Origin: an uncultured Verrucomicrobiota bacterium
GTDB taxonomy: Bacteria > Verrucomicrobiota > Verrucomicrobiia > Opitutales > Intestinicryptomonadaceae
Direction of reading: 5' to 3'
Assembly (NCBI GenBank): GCA_949293415.1
Contig: CASFDK010000012.1
Location: forward strand, 1-42,457
DNA length: 42,457 nt
Notes under the pieces: model-generated
Told to the model about the DNA's origin: nothing
Seen by the model: only the letters and a program-made list of their open reading frames with translations
Database searches by the model: none
Shown here: positions 8,617 to 18,175 of the stretch, in pieces
Position numbering within the stretch: the stretch's first letter is position 1
How the letters are laid out: each line of letters begins with the position of its first letter
Translations under genes and position numbers: made by a program

Positions 8617-9579
8617 TTAGAATCCCAAATCCGCGCCCTTGTGGATTGCAAGACCGATGCGTTCGAGGTGCCCCGTTCTGCCGTTGTACCAAAGCAGCCA
8701 GTCCTTGCCGTCGAAGACCGCGTAGGGCTTGTAGGTTGCATCGGCATCCCAACTGTCGGGCGACGGCTGAATGATGGGGTTGCCCTTGTAGCGTTCCCAG
8801 TTATGGATGCCGTCTTTCGAGCGCGCCATGCATATGCGGGCGGTGCGGATGTCTTCGAAGCCGATGTAGAACATCAGATAGTCGTTCTCGCGCTTGATGA
8901 CTTGGCAGGCGGTTACCCTGTCCTTTTCCCACTTCATATCCTTGTTGGGAACCATTACGGGGTTGCCCTTGTACTTTTCCCAGTGGACGCCGTCTTTGCT
9001 CGTGGCGTAGCCGATTTCGTTCGGTTCGTATGTTTCGCCGCCCGAGTACCACATTTTGAAAATCTTTTCCGATTCGTCCCAGATGACGTGCGGACACATA
9101 ATGGACTCGCCCTCCCAGTGTTCGGTCGGCTCCATCACGAAATTCTGCCGCCGGACGAAGTTTCTGCCGTCGGTGCTCGTAGCGTAGCCTATGCGCGAGC
9201 GGATGCCCTTGTAGCCCTTGACGGGGCGAACCTGACCCGTGTACCACATATGGTACACGCCGTCCTTGACGAGAACGCAGGGACGGTTGAGCCTGAACTG
9301 CCAGCCCTCGTCTTGGTAGGGCAGAACGATGACGGGCGATGTCCACTTCTTGCCGTCTTTGCTGTAGTGTACGGCGATTGACTTTTGCGGTCTCCACGAA
9401 GAGAACATTTCGTAGCCCTTGTTCGTTTTGAGTACGGCGATGTCGAAAATCGTTCCCAGCTCGCCGCCGCCCATAACGGGCTCTTTGCCGTATTTCTGCC
9501 ATTCGCCGCCGAAGACGGAAGTTGCCACCGCGAAAACGGCAGCGAAAGAAAGCATCTTTCCTATCATATATTTTCCCAT
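8617..9579 (-). CDS. Secreted five-bladed beta-propeller glycosidase-like protein (GH43/GH32 type)
   Basis: This 320-residue protein has a Sec signal peptide (cleavage near residue 24) and about five repeats of the propeller pattern: SKDGKKWTSP, YHMWYTG, RIGYATSTDGRNF, FKMWYSGG, EIGYATSKDGVHWEKYKGNP, WLLWYNGR. This arrangement is typical of GH43/GH32/GH117-like beta-propellers, which hydrolyse arabinosides, xylosides, fructosides or anhydrogalactosides. The repeats alone do not fix catalytic residues or substrate. It is the middle gene of a three-gene operon, 47 bases after the GH-A gene and 4 bases before the GH63-like gene. This fits joint breakdown of one glycan. An alternative ATG lies at 9567. 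Confidence 0.78.
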   Translation of the reverse strand: MGKYMIGKMLSFAAVFAVATSVFGGEWQKYGKEPVMGGGELGTIFDIAVLKTNKGYEMFSSWRPQKSIAVHYSKDGKKWTSPVIVLPYQDEGWQFRLNRPCVLVKDGVYHMWYTGQVRPVKGYKGIRSRIGYATSTDGRNFVRRQNFVMEPTEHWEGESIMCPHVIWDESEKIFKMWYSGGETYEPNEIGYATSKDGVHWEKYKGNPVMVPNKDMKWEKDRVTACQVIKRENDYLMFYIGFEDIRTARICMARSKDGIHNWERYKGNPIIQPSPDSWDADATYKPYAVFDGKDWLLWYNGRTGHLERIGLAIHKGADLGF

Positions 9580-9626
9580 TGTTGTTGATGTGTGTGCGTT
9601 TGTTGCTGTTGAAGTTGTCGATGAAA

Positions 9627-12317
9627 CTAATTTTCCGCGCGTTTGGCAAGTTCAAAAAATACTGTCGTACCGTCGTTTAGTTTTGCGGTGTCGATGTCGA
9701 TTTTAAGGACGCCGTTTTCGGCGGAAAGCGGAAGTTTTTGCATTCGCTCGCCCGAGAGCGCAAGGGCGTAGAGGTCGAACTTTTCGGAGTCGGCGATTTT
9801 AAGTTCGGCGGAAAGTCTGCAGACGCGCAGAAGCACGGGCGGCCTGCCGTTGTTCCGCAGGGCGCGTTTTTTCCGCGTGATTTTAAAGCCCGTCGAGATG
9901 TTGTCTGTGTTGAGCACGAGCACCACGCGCGAGCTTTCCGAAAGTTTTTTGCCGTCCATCGAACACGCCGCAACCGCGCTCGGAACGTCGACCGAATTGA
10001 CGGTCAACGCGCCGAGCTTTTCGGGCGATTTTATTCCGCGCGACGCCACCGCCTCGCTGCGTTCGGTTACGACCTTCACGAAGCCCTTCGGCATATTCAT
10101 AAAAATTTCGCCCGTGTCGGACTGGAAAATTCCCCTTTCGGGGTTCGACAAATTGTCCGCGCCGATTACCCCGCGGCTGCGCAAATCGGCGGCGAGCGCG
10201 GAAACGTCGGGCGGAAGGCTGTCGATTGAATACACTGCATCAGCGGAAACCTCGGCGGGTTTCAGGGCGTTGCCGTCGGCGTCTTTAAGTTCGCCGACTT
10301 CCGCGCGGTTCGCCTCGGGAAACGATATTCCGAAGCCCGTGATATACGAAATCTTCTCCTTCTCGTAGCGTTTGCCGAAGCTCTCCGCCGCGATTTTTCC
10401 GGTGTACTTAAACTCCACGCGTTTCTTTGCGGGCGACACGTCGCCCCTGTAGAACAGGCAGTAGTTGATGAACTCGTTCGCCCTGAAAACGGGGGAATTG
10501 TAGACACTGAAGTTGCCGAGCTCGTAGTAGTTTTTGTCGCCCATCGCAACGTCGTGGATTGTGAGATTGTCGTAGTTTTGCAGTGCCGCGTACGCCGAGA
10601 AGAAAACGCCCGCCTCGTATTTGTGCACGTTCCAGTGGCGTTGCGAAAATTCGGTGACGACAAACGGCATTCCCCAAACGCGCTTGCCGACGGTGTACAA
10701 AAACCATCTGCCGTCCTCGTGCGCAATCGGGTCGGAAAGCCACGCGGGACGCTTGTCGGGCGTGAAGCCAGTGTGGTATGTGGACGAATAGGTGTTGACC
10801 GCCATATATTCGCCCCACTCGTATCCCGCAAGAGTGATGTCGGGCTGCGAGCTGAAATTGTACTGGTGCATAGGCGCGTTGAAGCCGAGTTCGTCGCGCA
10901 GAAATTTTTTGCAGAACTTTGCCAAGTTGCGCGAGCGTTCGACGTAGATTTCCGAGAAGTCGTCCGCGCCCATTTTAAAGTGGTTCGCGTCGGAAAGGAT
11001 TTTCACTTCGGCGAAATCGGCGAACGGCTTTGCGGGCTTCCACGCGTCGTTTAGCGCGTCGATTGTGCCGTACTTTTTCCGCAGGCGTTTGCGGAAGAAG
11101 TTTTCGGCGTACTCGCGCGTCTCTTTCGACATCCCCTGAAGCGGCGAAAATGTGGCTATCATATCGAGCTCGTTGAAGCACTCGACGGTTGCGATAGAGG
11201 GGTCGTCACGCCACTTTTTGCCCGTGTAGGGATTTACGTGTCCGAGCATTGCGCGCACCGATTTTTCCCAGTTTTCGCGCACGGTTTTGTCGCCCAAGAG
11301 GAAGCGCACTTTCACGTCGAACCTGTCGCCCCAGAGAACGTTTTTCTCGCCGAAAAGGTGGCTTGCAAGCATTATGTGCGAGTACACGCCCTCGCGTGCG
11401 CAGGCGTAGAGGAAGTAGTCGTACTTGTCCTGCACTTCGGGAGTGTAGACGAAGTCGCTGTCCAAGTCGGCGTTGAGTTCGGGGCTGAGCCGCCAGCGTA
11501 TGAGGTTGTAGCCCTGTGCTCGCACGCGCGAAATTATTTTGTCTATCTGCTCCTTCGACTTGAGCATTCGCTTGAAGTCCTGCGCGGGACGCCAGTTTGT
11601 GCCCTTGAATTTCACGCGTTCGCCGCGCCTGTTTTCGAACTCGAAATATCCGTCTTTCGAAACGACGATGCGCCCGTATTTGCCCGCGGGCTTTTCGCCC
11701 ATCCCGTCGGAAACGTCGAGTGCCGTTCCGCGTTCGACGAGCAGTTTTTTCGAATTTATCGGCTTCCAAAGTTCTTTTGGGAAGTCGACGTACTTTTGCG
11801 TATCGACAAGTTTCGTCGAGAAAGTCGCGCCGTAAACGGTTATCGAACCGCCGCCGAACGCCTCGAATTCGAGTGCCGTCGGAACGACGTCCTTCTTCCA
11901 CGATTCGGGCAAAACGACCGAGCACAAAAACATATTTTTCCCTCCGCCGATTTTTTTGCACGACTCGAAATCGTCGCCGCCGACAACGCCTATGCTGTCG
12001 CCTATTTTCAGCAGCCAGCTCTTTATTCCCGCGCCGTCCGACCCCGCGATGCGCACGCGCACGCCGCCATTTGCGGATGTTTGCGCGTTGCAGAGAATGT
12101 AGAGGTTTACCAGTTTAATGCGCGGAAAGGATTCGAGCGGGAACGAATATTTTTTGCCCGACTCAAGCTTCAAGCCGTCGCCGACCTTGAACGGAAGTGT
12201 GCAGATTTCCGTATCGACCGCGTTTTCCCCGCCGACTTCGGGCACTTTATAGTTAAACTGCGCCGCATTGCACGCGAACGCAAAGAGCACCCCGAACAAA
12301 CATAGTGATAATCTCAT
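9627..12317 (-). CDS. Large secreted clan GH-A glycoside hydrolase-like protein
   Basis: This 896-residue protein has a Sec signal peptide (about residues 1-18). An N-terminal beta-rich domain (about 20-190) is followed by a TIM-barrel region that starts with FENRRGERVKFKGTNW, a form common in GH5-like enzymes. ECFNELDMI near residue 380 supplies the probable acid/base Glu, and VVTEFSQRHWN near 556 the probable nucleophile Glu. A C-terminal beta-sandwich region follows. The two-Glu arrangement supports a retaining clan GH-A hydrolase; family and substrate are unresolved. It leads the operon with the propeller and GH63-like genes. The protein at 14949-17177 shares its layout, including the AYAALQN segment, and is a distant paralogue. 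Confidence 0.82.
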   Translation of the reverse strand: MRLSLCLFGVLFAFACNAAQFNYKVPEVGGENAVDTEICTLPFKVGDGLKLESGKKYSFPLESFPRIKLVNLYILCNAQTSANGGVRVRIAGSDGAGIKSWLLKIGDSIGVVGGDDFESCKKIGGGKNMFLCSVVLPESWKKDVVPTALEFEAFGGGSITVYGATFSTKLVDTQKYVDFPKELWKPINSKKLLVERGTALDVSDGMGEKPAGKYGRIVVSKDGYFEFENRRGERVKFKGTNWRPAQDFKRMLKSKEQIDKIISRVRAQGYNLIRWRLSPELNADLDSDFVYTPEVQDKYDYFLYACAREGVYSHIMLASHLFGEKNVLWGDRFDVKVRFLLGDKTVRENWEKSVRAMLGHVNPYTGKKWRDDPSIATVECFNELDMIATFSPLQGMSKETREYAENFFRKRLRKKYGTIDALNDAWKPAKPFADFAEVKILSDANHFKMGADDFSEIYVERSRNLAKFCKKFLRDELGFNAPMHQYNFSSQPDITLAGYEWGEYMAVNTYSSTYHTGFTPDKRPAWLSDPIAHEDGRWFLYTVGKRVWGMPFVVTEFSQRHWNVHKYEAGVFFSAYAALQNYDNLTIHDVAMGDKNYYELGNFSVYNSPVFRANEFINYCLFYRGDVSPAKKRVEFKYTGKIAAESFGKRYEKEKISYITGFGISFPEANRAEVGELKDADGNALKPAEVSADAVYSIDSLPPDVSALAADLRSRGVIGADNLSNPERGIFQSDTGEIFMNMPKGFVKVVTERSEAVASRGIKSPEKLGALTVNSVDVPSAVAACSMDGKKLSESSRVVLVLNTDNISTGFKITRKKRALRNNGRPPVLLRVCRLSAELKIADSEKFDLYALALSGERMQKLPLSAENGVLKIDIDTAKLNDGTTVFFELAKRAEN

Positions 12318-12375
12318 AATCGAATACTATTTGCGGCGGAAACCAAGTCAACATCAAAGCGGAAACCCGACGCGC

Positions 12376-12406
12376 AAAAAAATCCGCGCCCCTTTCGGGA
12401 GCGCGG
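12376..12406 (-). terminator. Intrinsic terminator of purD
   Basis: On the minus strand the stem CCGCGC(T)CCC/GGG(G)CGCGG closes a GAAA tetraloop and is followed by seven T. It lies about 25 bases after the purD stop and isolates the glycosidase operon from it. Confidence 0.88.
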
Positions 12407-12430
12407 TTTGCCGCGGAAAAATTCGGCGGG

Positions 12431-13735
12431 CTATTTAAGCAGACCCATGCGGCGAAGCTCGCGGTGGGCGATGTCCCTGCGATAGAACGCACCGTCGAAC
12501 GATGTCTTTTTGCAGAGGTCGTACGCCTTGTCGAGCGCATGCGTGAGCGTCGCGCCAGTGCCGACCAAGCCGAGCACCCTGCCGCCAGCCGTGAGGATGT
12601 CGCCGCCCGAAGCCTTTGTGCCCGCGTGGATAATCCATGCGCCGTCCGGAATTTCGGAGTCGGCGGGGAGGGAAATCTTCGCGCCCTTCGCGTACTTATT
12701 GGGATAACCCGCCGCGCACATCACGACTATTGCCGCGAAGCCGTCGGAAATTTTGACTTTGCTTTCGTCGAGTTTTCCGTTGGCGATGTCGTTCATAAGT
12801 TCGAGCGCGTCGCTTTCGATAAGCGGCATCAAAACCTGACATTCGGGGTCTCCGAAGCGCACGTTGAATTCCACGACTTTCGCGCCCGTCTTCGTTATCA
12901 TAATGCCGACATAGAGCGTACCGCGGTAGTCGATTCCCTCGGTTTTCAAGCCCGCAAGCGTGGGAGCGATGATGTTTTTGCGGACATCGTCGAGAACTTC
13001 CTTCGTGGCGACCGCCGCGGGTGCATACGCGCCCATCCCGCCCGTGTTCAAGCCCGTGTCGCCTTCGCCGACGCGCTTGTGGTCTTGGCTTGCGGGAAGC
13101 ATAATGTATTTGTCGCCGCAGACCATCAGCATAATGCTCGCCTCTTCTCCGTCCATTTTCTCCTCGACGACAATTTCCCTGCCGCTGTCGCCGAATGCGC
13201 CGCCCTCGAGCATTTCGCGCGCCGCGGCGATTGCCTCCGCCTTGTTTTCGGGGATGACAACGCCCTTGCCCGCGGCAAGCCCGCTCGCCTTGATTACGAC
13301 GTCGTACGGGGCTTTTTCGATGTATTCCACCGCCTTTGCGATGTCGGTAAAGTTCTCGCCCGCCGCAGTCGGCACGGAGTATTTTTTAAGGAAGTTTTTT
13401 GAGAAGGCCTTGCTCGCCTCGAGTGTTGCGCCGTCTTTGTTGGGTCCGTACACGGCAATTCCCTCGGCGCGGAGTTTGTCGGCAAGCCCCATCGAAAGCG
13501 GAACTTCGGGGCCGCTTATGACGAGGTCGAAGCCGCCGTTTTTCGCCAAGGCGACGATTCCGTCGATGTCTTCCGCAGATACCGCCGCCGTTTCGCAGTC
13601 GCGCGCGATGCCGCCGTTTGCGGGCGTACACACGAGCCTGCCGAGCAGGGGCGATTTTTTTACCGCCTTTACGATTGCGTGTTCCCTGCCGCCGCTGCCG
13701 ACGACAAGCACATTGAGTTTCTTGGTGTTTTCCAT
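12431..13735 (-). CDS. purD: Phosphoribosylamine-glycine ligase
   Basis: PurD joins glycine to 5-phosphoribosylamine with ATP, the second step of purine synthesis, in the cytoplasm. The 434-residue protein has the GARS N-domain start VLVVGSGGREHAI and an ATP-grasp core with VIKASGLAAGKGV. DTGLNTGGMGAYAP and EFNVRFGDPECQV (metal and ATP binding) follow, then the C-domain. Length and motifs are fully canonical. It starts 3 bases after the stop of the LptF/LptG permease gene, so the two are co-transcribed although functionally unrelated. A strong terminator follows. Confidence 0.97.
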   Translation of the reverse strand: MENTKKLNVLVVGSGGREHAIVKAVKKSPLLGRLVCTPANGGIARDCETAAVSAEDIDGIVALAKNGGFDLVISGPEVPLSMGLADKLRAEGIAVYGPNKDGATLEASKAFSKNFLKKYSVPTAAGENFTDIAKAVEYIEKAPYDVVIKASGLAAGKGVVIPENKAEAIAAAREMLEGGAFGDSGREIVVEEKMDGEEASIMLMVCGDKYIMLPASQDHKRVGEGDTGLNTGGMGAYAPAAVATKEVLDDVRKNIIAPTLAGLKTEGIDYRGTLYVGIMITKTGAKVVEFNVRFGDPECQVLMPLIESDALELMNDIANGKLDESKVKISDGFAAIVVMCAAGYPNKYAKGAKISLPADSEIPDGAWIIHAGTKASGGDILTAGGRVLGLVGTGATLTHALDKAYDLCKKTSFDGAFYRRDIAHRELRRMGLLK

Positions 13736-13738
13736 AAA

Positions 13739-14854
13739 TTATATAGCCTTTCTGTAAAGGGACAGCGCGAACGCGAGCATTGCGATAATCGGGATTGCCG
13801 CAGCCCAGAACGGCGGTATGAATCCGCGTCCGCCGACCGCCGCGAGAATGCTGTCGACAACGAAGTAGAGGAAGAACAGACCGACCGTCTTGGAGACGCC
13901 GACCATCGGATTTGTGCGAACGCCCGCAACCGAAAACGGAATCGCGATTGCGACGACTATTATGCACGCGAACGCGCTCGCCCAGATGGAATACCAGCGC
14001 ACGAGATACGGCTGGACTTCGAACGCCGACCTGTCGCCGAGCGCGTCGATTATCCTTCGCGTTTCGGAAAGCGAAAGGTCTTTCGGTCGGCGCATCGACA
14101 GAATCATGATTTCGGGCAGTTCCGTAAAGTCGCGGTAATATTTTTTGTCGAAGCCGACCGAGCGTTCCGCGCGGTGGTTTTCGGGATTATAGACCGTTTC
14201 CTGCCCGTCCGAGAAGAACCAGCACTTGTCCACATCGTCGTAAACGCCCTCCCGCGCCGTTACGCGCGAGACCTCCCTGCCCCTGTCGTCGAGCACCGAA
14301 ACCCTCACGCCGTTCGCCCTGTTGAGCGCGCGGCTGAACGAGTTCGTAAACCACAGCCTGCCGTCCCTGCGGTTGTTGAAGCACATATTCTGGATTTTTC
14401 CGACGTCGGAAACGTCCATATTTTTCATCTCCTGTTCGAAGCGGGCGTTGTCGTAGATTGTGCGCGAATTTTCCTTGCAAACGGGAATGAGAGACGCGTT
14501 GAGCCAGAGCAAAAGCCCCGCCAAAACCGCCCCCGCAAACCACAGCGAACGCGTGATTCTGAAGACGTTCATCCCCGCCGAACGCATCGCGGTGATTTCG
14601 TTGTTTCTGTGGAACGAACCCAAAACGTAGATGAGCGAAAGCAGAAGGCTTATCGGCAAAACTGCGGGAATGAGCGTGGGCGCAAGGTAGCCGTAGTAGA
14701 GCAGAATCTCGCGAGAGTCCGCGCCCCAAGTGAGCAGGTCGCCAAGATTGTTGTACATATCGTGGAGCACGAGGATTCCGAGCGTAACGCCAACGGATAT
14801 TACAAAAACCTTGAGCCACTCGATGAAAATATATCTGTCCAACAACTTCGGCAT
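13739..14854 (-). CDS. LptF/LptG-family lipopolysaccharide export permease
   Basis: This 371-residue inner-membrane protein of the YjgP/YjgQ family has three N-terminal transmembrane helices (about residues 10-35, 50-80 and 100-122). A periplasmic beta-jellyroll follows (about 130-270), then three C-terminal helices. The start MPKLLDRYIFIEWLKVF and the GSFHRNNEITAMRSAGMN loop, the coupling region to the LptB ATPase, are typical. LptF and LptG form the transporter that extracts LPS from the inner membrane. Which of the two this is cannot be settled here, and no lptB or partner is nearby. It is the first gene of a two-gene unit with purD. Confidence 0.93.
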   Translation of the reverse strand: MPKLLDRYIFIEWLKVFVISVGVTLGILVLHDMYNNLGDLLTWGADSREILLYYGYLAPTLIPAVLPISLLLSLIYVLGSFHRNNEITAMRSAGMNVFRITRSLWFAGAVLAGLLLWLNASLIPVCKENSRTIYDNARFEQEMKNMDVSDVGKIQNMCFNNRRDGRLWFTNSFSRALNRANGVRVSVLDDRGREVSRVTAREGVYDDVDKCWFFSDGQETVYNPENHRAERSVGFDKKYYRDFTELPEIMILSMRRPKDLSLSETRRIIDALGDRSAFEVQPYLVRWYSIWASAFACIIVVAIAIPFSVAGVRTNPMVGVSKTVGLFFLYFVVDSILAAVGGRGFIPPFWAAAIPIIAMLAFALSLYRKAI

Positions 14855-14948
14855 AATAAAAAAGTATTGCGCCCATTATCGAAAAGCCGAGCCGAATATC
14901 AAATAAAAATTCTTGAAGGAGCGCGCGGGCGGAAATAAGGTGGAGCCG

Positions 14949-17177
14949 ATGAAACCGATGTTCTCCATTTGTCTTGCGTGCGCACTTGCGGGCTCTTTGT
15001 CCGCCGTCGAAATCTTCAGCCCCGCCGCCCCAAAATGGCGCGTCGCCGACCTCGGCGACGGCTATCCGCAGGCGGGAACGGTGCTCGACCTCTCGAAAAG
15101 CGTCGAACCCGACGCAGGATCGAAGGGCAGAATCATCGTCAATCGGAACGGCGATTTCGCATTCGAAAAAGAGCCGGACACTCCCCTGCGCTTCCGCGCG
15201 TGCATGACCACCCTGCCGCATTTAATCGGCGAAAAATGCAACAGCGAAAACGTCGCCGAGATGAAGGCTGCCGTTGTCGAACACGTCGCCGAGCTAAAGC
15301 GCGCGGGCTACAACCTCGTCAGGCTTTGGGGGCTCGAACTCGTATCGACAACGCCTCCGAAAAATCCGCAGCCGCTCTCCGAAGTCTTCGATTTTGCGAT
15401 AGAGGAATTCAGGCGGGCGGGAATATACATCGAATTTATGCTGCCCTATCCCGTCAGGTACGAAAAAGGCAAAACGAACATAGAAACGGGGCACATCATA
15501 AAAAGTAAAATGCTCTCGGGCGACAAAACGCTGCTCGGCGAATGGGCAAAAAGCACAACGGCAATTCTCAACCGCAAAAGTTCGCTTACGGAAGTAAAGC
15601 TCAAGGACGACCCAATAGCCCTTTCGTTCGAATACGCCAACGAGATTGAACTCGGTTACGGGCTCGTTCTCAGGCGCGGCGGCGAAGATGCCGAAGCCGC
15701 GCTCGAACCGTGGCGGAAGTGGCTTTCCGAAAAATTCGGCAACATCGAAAAATTGAACGCCGTCTGGAAAACCGACTTCAAAAGTTTCGGCGAAATCGAC
15801 GCGGCGCACTCTATAGACACGCTTCAATGGCGGCAGTTTCTCGGGGAAAATGCAGCGGCTTTTCAAAAGTTTTGCAGGGAAACGATGCGGAAGGCGGGGT
15901 ATCGCGGACTGCTTAACGCGTTCAATTTCGCCCCGCAGTTTGTATATTCGGCTCTCCGCGCGGAGGCGTCCGACTTCACCGCGCTGAATTCGTACTACTG
16001 CCATCCCTATTACACAAAAGGCAAGTCGAAAGGCTGGATGAACAACGCGGGGGCGAGCGTTCGCCAGACAAGCTCGCTGCGGGAAATCGTTCCGCACTTC
16101 AGACGCGCCGCGCCAATGCGCCTCGCCGACCGCCCCGCAATTATGACCGAATTCAAGCACTGCTTCTGGAACAAGTACCAGTACGAAGACGCGCTCGCGT
16201 TTCCCGCATATGCCGCGCTCCAGAATTTTTCGGCAATTTGCGACTTCATACGCGCGGGCGATTCGCGGCAAAAGCCGATAGGAGCGTTCACGACTTCGAA
16301 CAATCCAGTAGCGTTGGCAAACGATTTCCTTGCATATTGTCTGTTTGCGCGCGGCGATGTCGCGCAGGCAAAAAGGAGGGTCGAAATGGCTGTTCCGCAA
16401 AGCATGCTTATGAACGATCCGCAATGTTCGGCAATAGGACGGGAGCAAAGCGCGATACCGCTTGTTACGGGCTTCAGGGTATCGTTCCCCGCGATAAAGC
16501 CGCGAATCGAAACGCCCAAACCCGATGCCGTAATCATACCGAAGGGAAATTCCAAAACGGTCTTAAACGATTTCTTTGCAACGACAATCGACAACCCCGA
16601 CGGGAAATTCGATTTCGACAAATTCATAATGTCGCTCAAACAAAACGGAACGTTGCCGAAAGAAAACTTTTCGAGCCTGAAGAAGCGGCAATTCGAATCG
16701 GATACGGGAGAAATCAAACTCTTTGCCGGAGAAGGAAAAATGGTCGTCGACACCCCGAGGACTCAGGGCGCGGCGATGCCGGCGGGTGCGACGGCGAAAA
16801 CGCGCGACCTCGAAATTCTGGAACTTTCCGAAAACGCCGCAGTCGCCGTGTGTTCGATGGACGGCAAACCGATACGCAAAAGCTCGTCGCTCGTGCTCGT
16901 GTTTTCAACCGCCGCGCTCAACAGCGGCATGAAGCTCGCCGAAAATATGACGCTTGCAGTCGACATGGGCACGCCTCCCGCGCTTCTGAAAACGGGAAGG
17001 GTCGTGTTAAAAATCGCGCTCAAAGACGGGGCGAAGTTTGCGGTATATCCGCTGAATACCTCGGGTGTGCGGCGGGAAAGAACCGCCGCTGTTTCGGGCG
17101 GCGAAATGTTCGAAATAGACACGTCGAAACTCGGAAACGGCGCGGCGGTGTTTTTCGAGATAGCGGAGGAAAAATAG
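14949..17177 (+). CDS. Secreted clan GH-A-like glycoside hydrolase
   Basis: This 742-residue protein has a Sec signal peptide (cleaved near SLSA-VE, residue 19-20). A TIM-barrel-like region holds SFEYANEIELGYG (probable acid/base Glu near 231) and IMTEFKHCFW (probable nucleophile Glu near 401). Beta-rich domains follow. The layout and several segments (KRAGYNLVRLWGLEL, AYAALQNFSAI, CLFARGDVAQAKRRVE) match the 896-residue protein at 9627-12317, but it lacks most of that protein's N-terminal beta domain. A retaining glycosidase is inferred; the substrate is unknown. The ATG at 14949 is preceded by AAGGTGGAG. It is divergent from the lptG/purD unit and stands alone. Confidence 0.8.
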   Translation: MKPMFSICLACALAGSLSAVEIFSPAAPKWRVADLGDGYPQAGTVLDLSKSVEPDAGSKGRIIVNRNGDFAFEKEPDTPLRFRACMTTLPHLIGEKCNSENVAEMKAAVVEHVAELKRAGYNLVRLWGLELVSTTPPKNPQPLSEVFDFAIEEFRRAGIYIEFMLPYPVRYEKGKTNIETGHIIKSKMLSGDKTLLGEWAKSTTAILNRKSSLTEVKLKDDPIALSFEYANEIELGYGLVLRRGGEDAEAALEPWRKWLSEKFGNIEKLNAVWKTDFKSFGEIDAAHSIDTLQWRQFLGENAAAFQKFCRETMRKAGYRGLLNAFNFAPQFVYSALRAEASDFTALNSYYCHPYYTKGKSKGWMNNAGASVRQTSSLREIVPHFRRAAPMRLADRPAIMTEFKHCFWNKYQYEDALAFPAYAALQNFSAICDFIRAGDSRQKPIGAFTTSNNPVALANDFLAYCLFARGDVAQAKRRVEMAVPQSMLMNDPQCSAIGREQSAIPLVTGFRVSFPAIKPRIETPKPDAVIIPKGNSKTVLNDFFATTIDNPDGKFDFDKFIMSLKQNGTLPKENFSSLKKRQFESDTGEIKLFAGEGKMVVDTPRTQGAAMPAGATAKTRDLEILELSENAAVAVCSMDGKPIRKSSSLVLVFSTAALNSGMKLAENMTLAVDMGTPPALLKTGRVVLKIALKDGAKFAVYPLNTSGVRRERTAAVSGGEMFEIDTSKLGNGAAVFFEIAEEK

Positions 17178-17190
17178 TTCGAAACGCAAA

Positions 17191-17261
17191 AAAATCCCGC
17201 AGTCGCAAATTGAACCGTACCCCGAAAACTGTACAAAAAAAAAGAGCGGCGGCGGGATTTT
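17191..17261. terminator. Long-loop inverted repeat between convergent genes, probable terminator
   Basis: AAAATCCCGC at 17191-17200 pairs with GCGGGATTTT at 17252-17261 across a 51-base loop. On the minus strand it is followed by seven T, which fits an end for the gene stopping at 17278. It also lies just past the plus-strand stop at 17177. The long loop makes it weaker than the other terminators here. Confidence 0.5.
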
Positions 17262-17277
17262 CGAAAGCGGAGCGGTT

Positions 17278-18132
17278 TTAGTTCTCGCGCAGGAATTTTA
17301 TGCTTTTGCGCATCGTCTCGGTGGGATTGTCCATTACGCACTCGTTCTCGATTACAAAGTAGCCGTCGTAGCCGAGTTCGTCGAGCGTGGCGAGGCACTT
17401 TTTCAAATCGAGGCAGCCTTCGCCGAGCGGCGCGTCGGTCTTGAGATTGAGCACGCCGAACTGCGCGGGGTCTTTGAAGTGTATCGCAGCCAACCTGCCG
17501 TGCAACGCCTTGTAACCCGCGGGCGTATCCAGCCCCGAGCGCGTCCAGTGCCCGTTGTCGGCGCAGGCGTACACATTCGGCTTGTCCTTGATAAGCTCCC
17601 ACAGCAGAGCAGGATTCCAGTACACATATTCGGGATATGCACAGCCCTTCTGATGGTTGTGGATCGCGATTTTCACGCCGTATTTTTTGCCCGCCTCGTT
17701 CCACATATCGATTTTTTCGGGTCTGCCCTCCCAAGTGAAAACGGGTATGCCCAGTTCCCTGCAAAGCGAGAGATATTTGTCGGGCGTGTTGTGTTTTTTC
17801 GACAAATCCCAGATTCCGTAGGAGACGAATTCGATTTTGTTGTCGGAGAAGAGTTTTTTTACGAACGCCTTTTGCTCCGCCGTCATATCGGGCGAGAATT
17901 TGGCGTTGCCGAAGCGGTCGGCTATGCGCTGCGAGCCCGAGCACACAACGCCGTCCGCCCCGAGAGCCTTCGCCTCTTTCACGGTTTCCTCGAGCGTTTT
18001 AACCTTCGAGTAGACATAGCCGTGCAGGGCAATCTTGCGGTGCTTGCGCTCCTGCGTTTTCGACGCGTCCGAAGTTGCGCAGCCGCAAAGCAGCGCGAAA
18101 ACGGACAAACAAATTATGATTTTTTTTAGCAT
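17278..18132 (-). CDS. Xylose-isomerase-like TIM-barrel lipoprotein
   Basis: This 284-residue protein has a lipoprotein signal (LLCGC, Cys18), so the enzyme is membrane-anchored outside the cytoplasm. The rest is an AP-endonuclease-2/xylose-isomerase-like TIM barrel. VFTWEGRPEKID, IAIHNHQKG, ADNGHWTRSG, AAIHFKD and YFVIENE supply the usual metal-ligand Glu, His and Asp positions. The superfamily includes sugar isomerases, epimerases and lyases of 3-keto-sugars. Pairing with the Tat-exported Gfo/Idh/MocA enzyme just upstream (43-base gap) suggests a two-step oxidative sugar modification in the periplasm; this is inference. The exact reaction cannot be read from sequence. Confidence 0.85.
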   Translation of the reverse strand: MLKKIIICLSVFALLCGCATSDASKTQERKHRKIALHGYVYSKVKTLEETVKEAKALGADGVVCSGSQRIADRFGNAKFSPDMTAEQKAFVKKLFSDNKIEFVSYGIWDLSKKHNTPDKYLSLCRELGIPVFTWEGRPEKIDMWNEAGKKYGVKIAIHNHQKGCAYPEYVYWNPALLWELIKDKPNVYACADNGHWTRSGLDTPAGYKALHGRLAAIHFKDPAQFGVLNLKTDAPLGEGCLDLKKCLATLDELGYDGYFVIENECVMDNPTETMRKSIKFLREN

Positions 18133-18175
18133 TTTTAAATATAATCCAACAGTTTTATATTTTACGAACGCCGCA

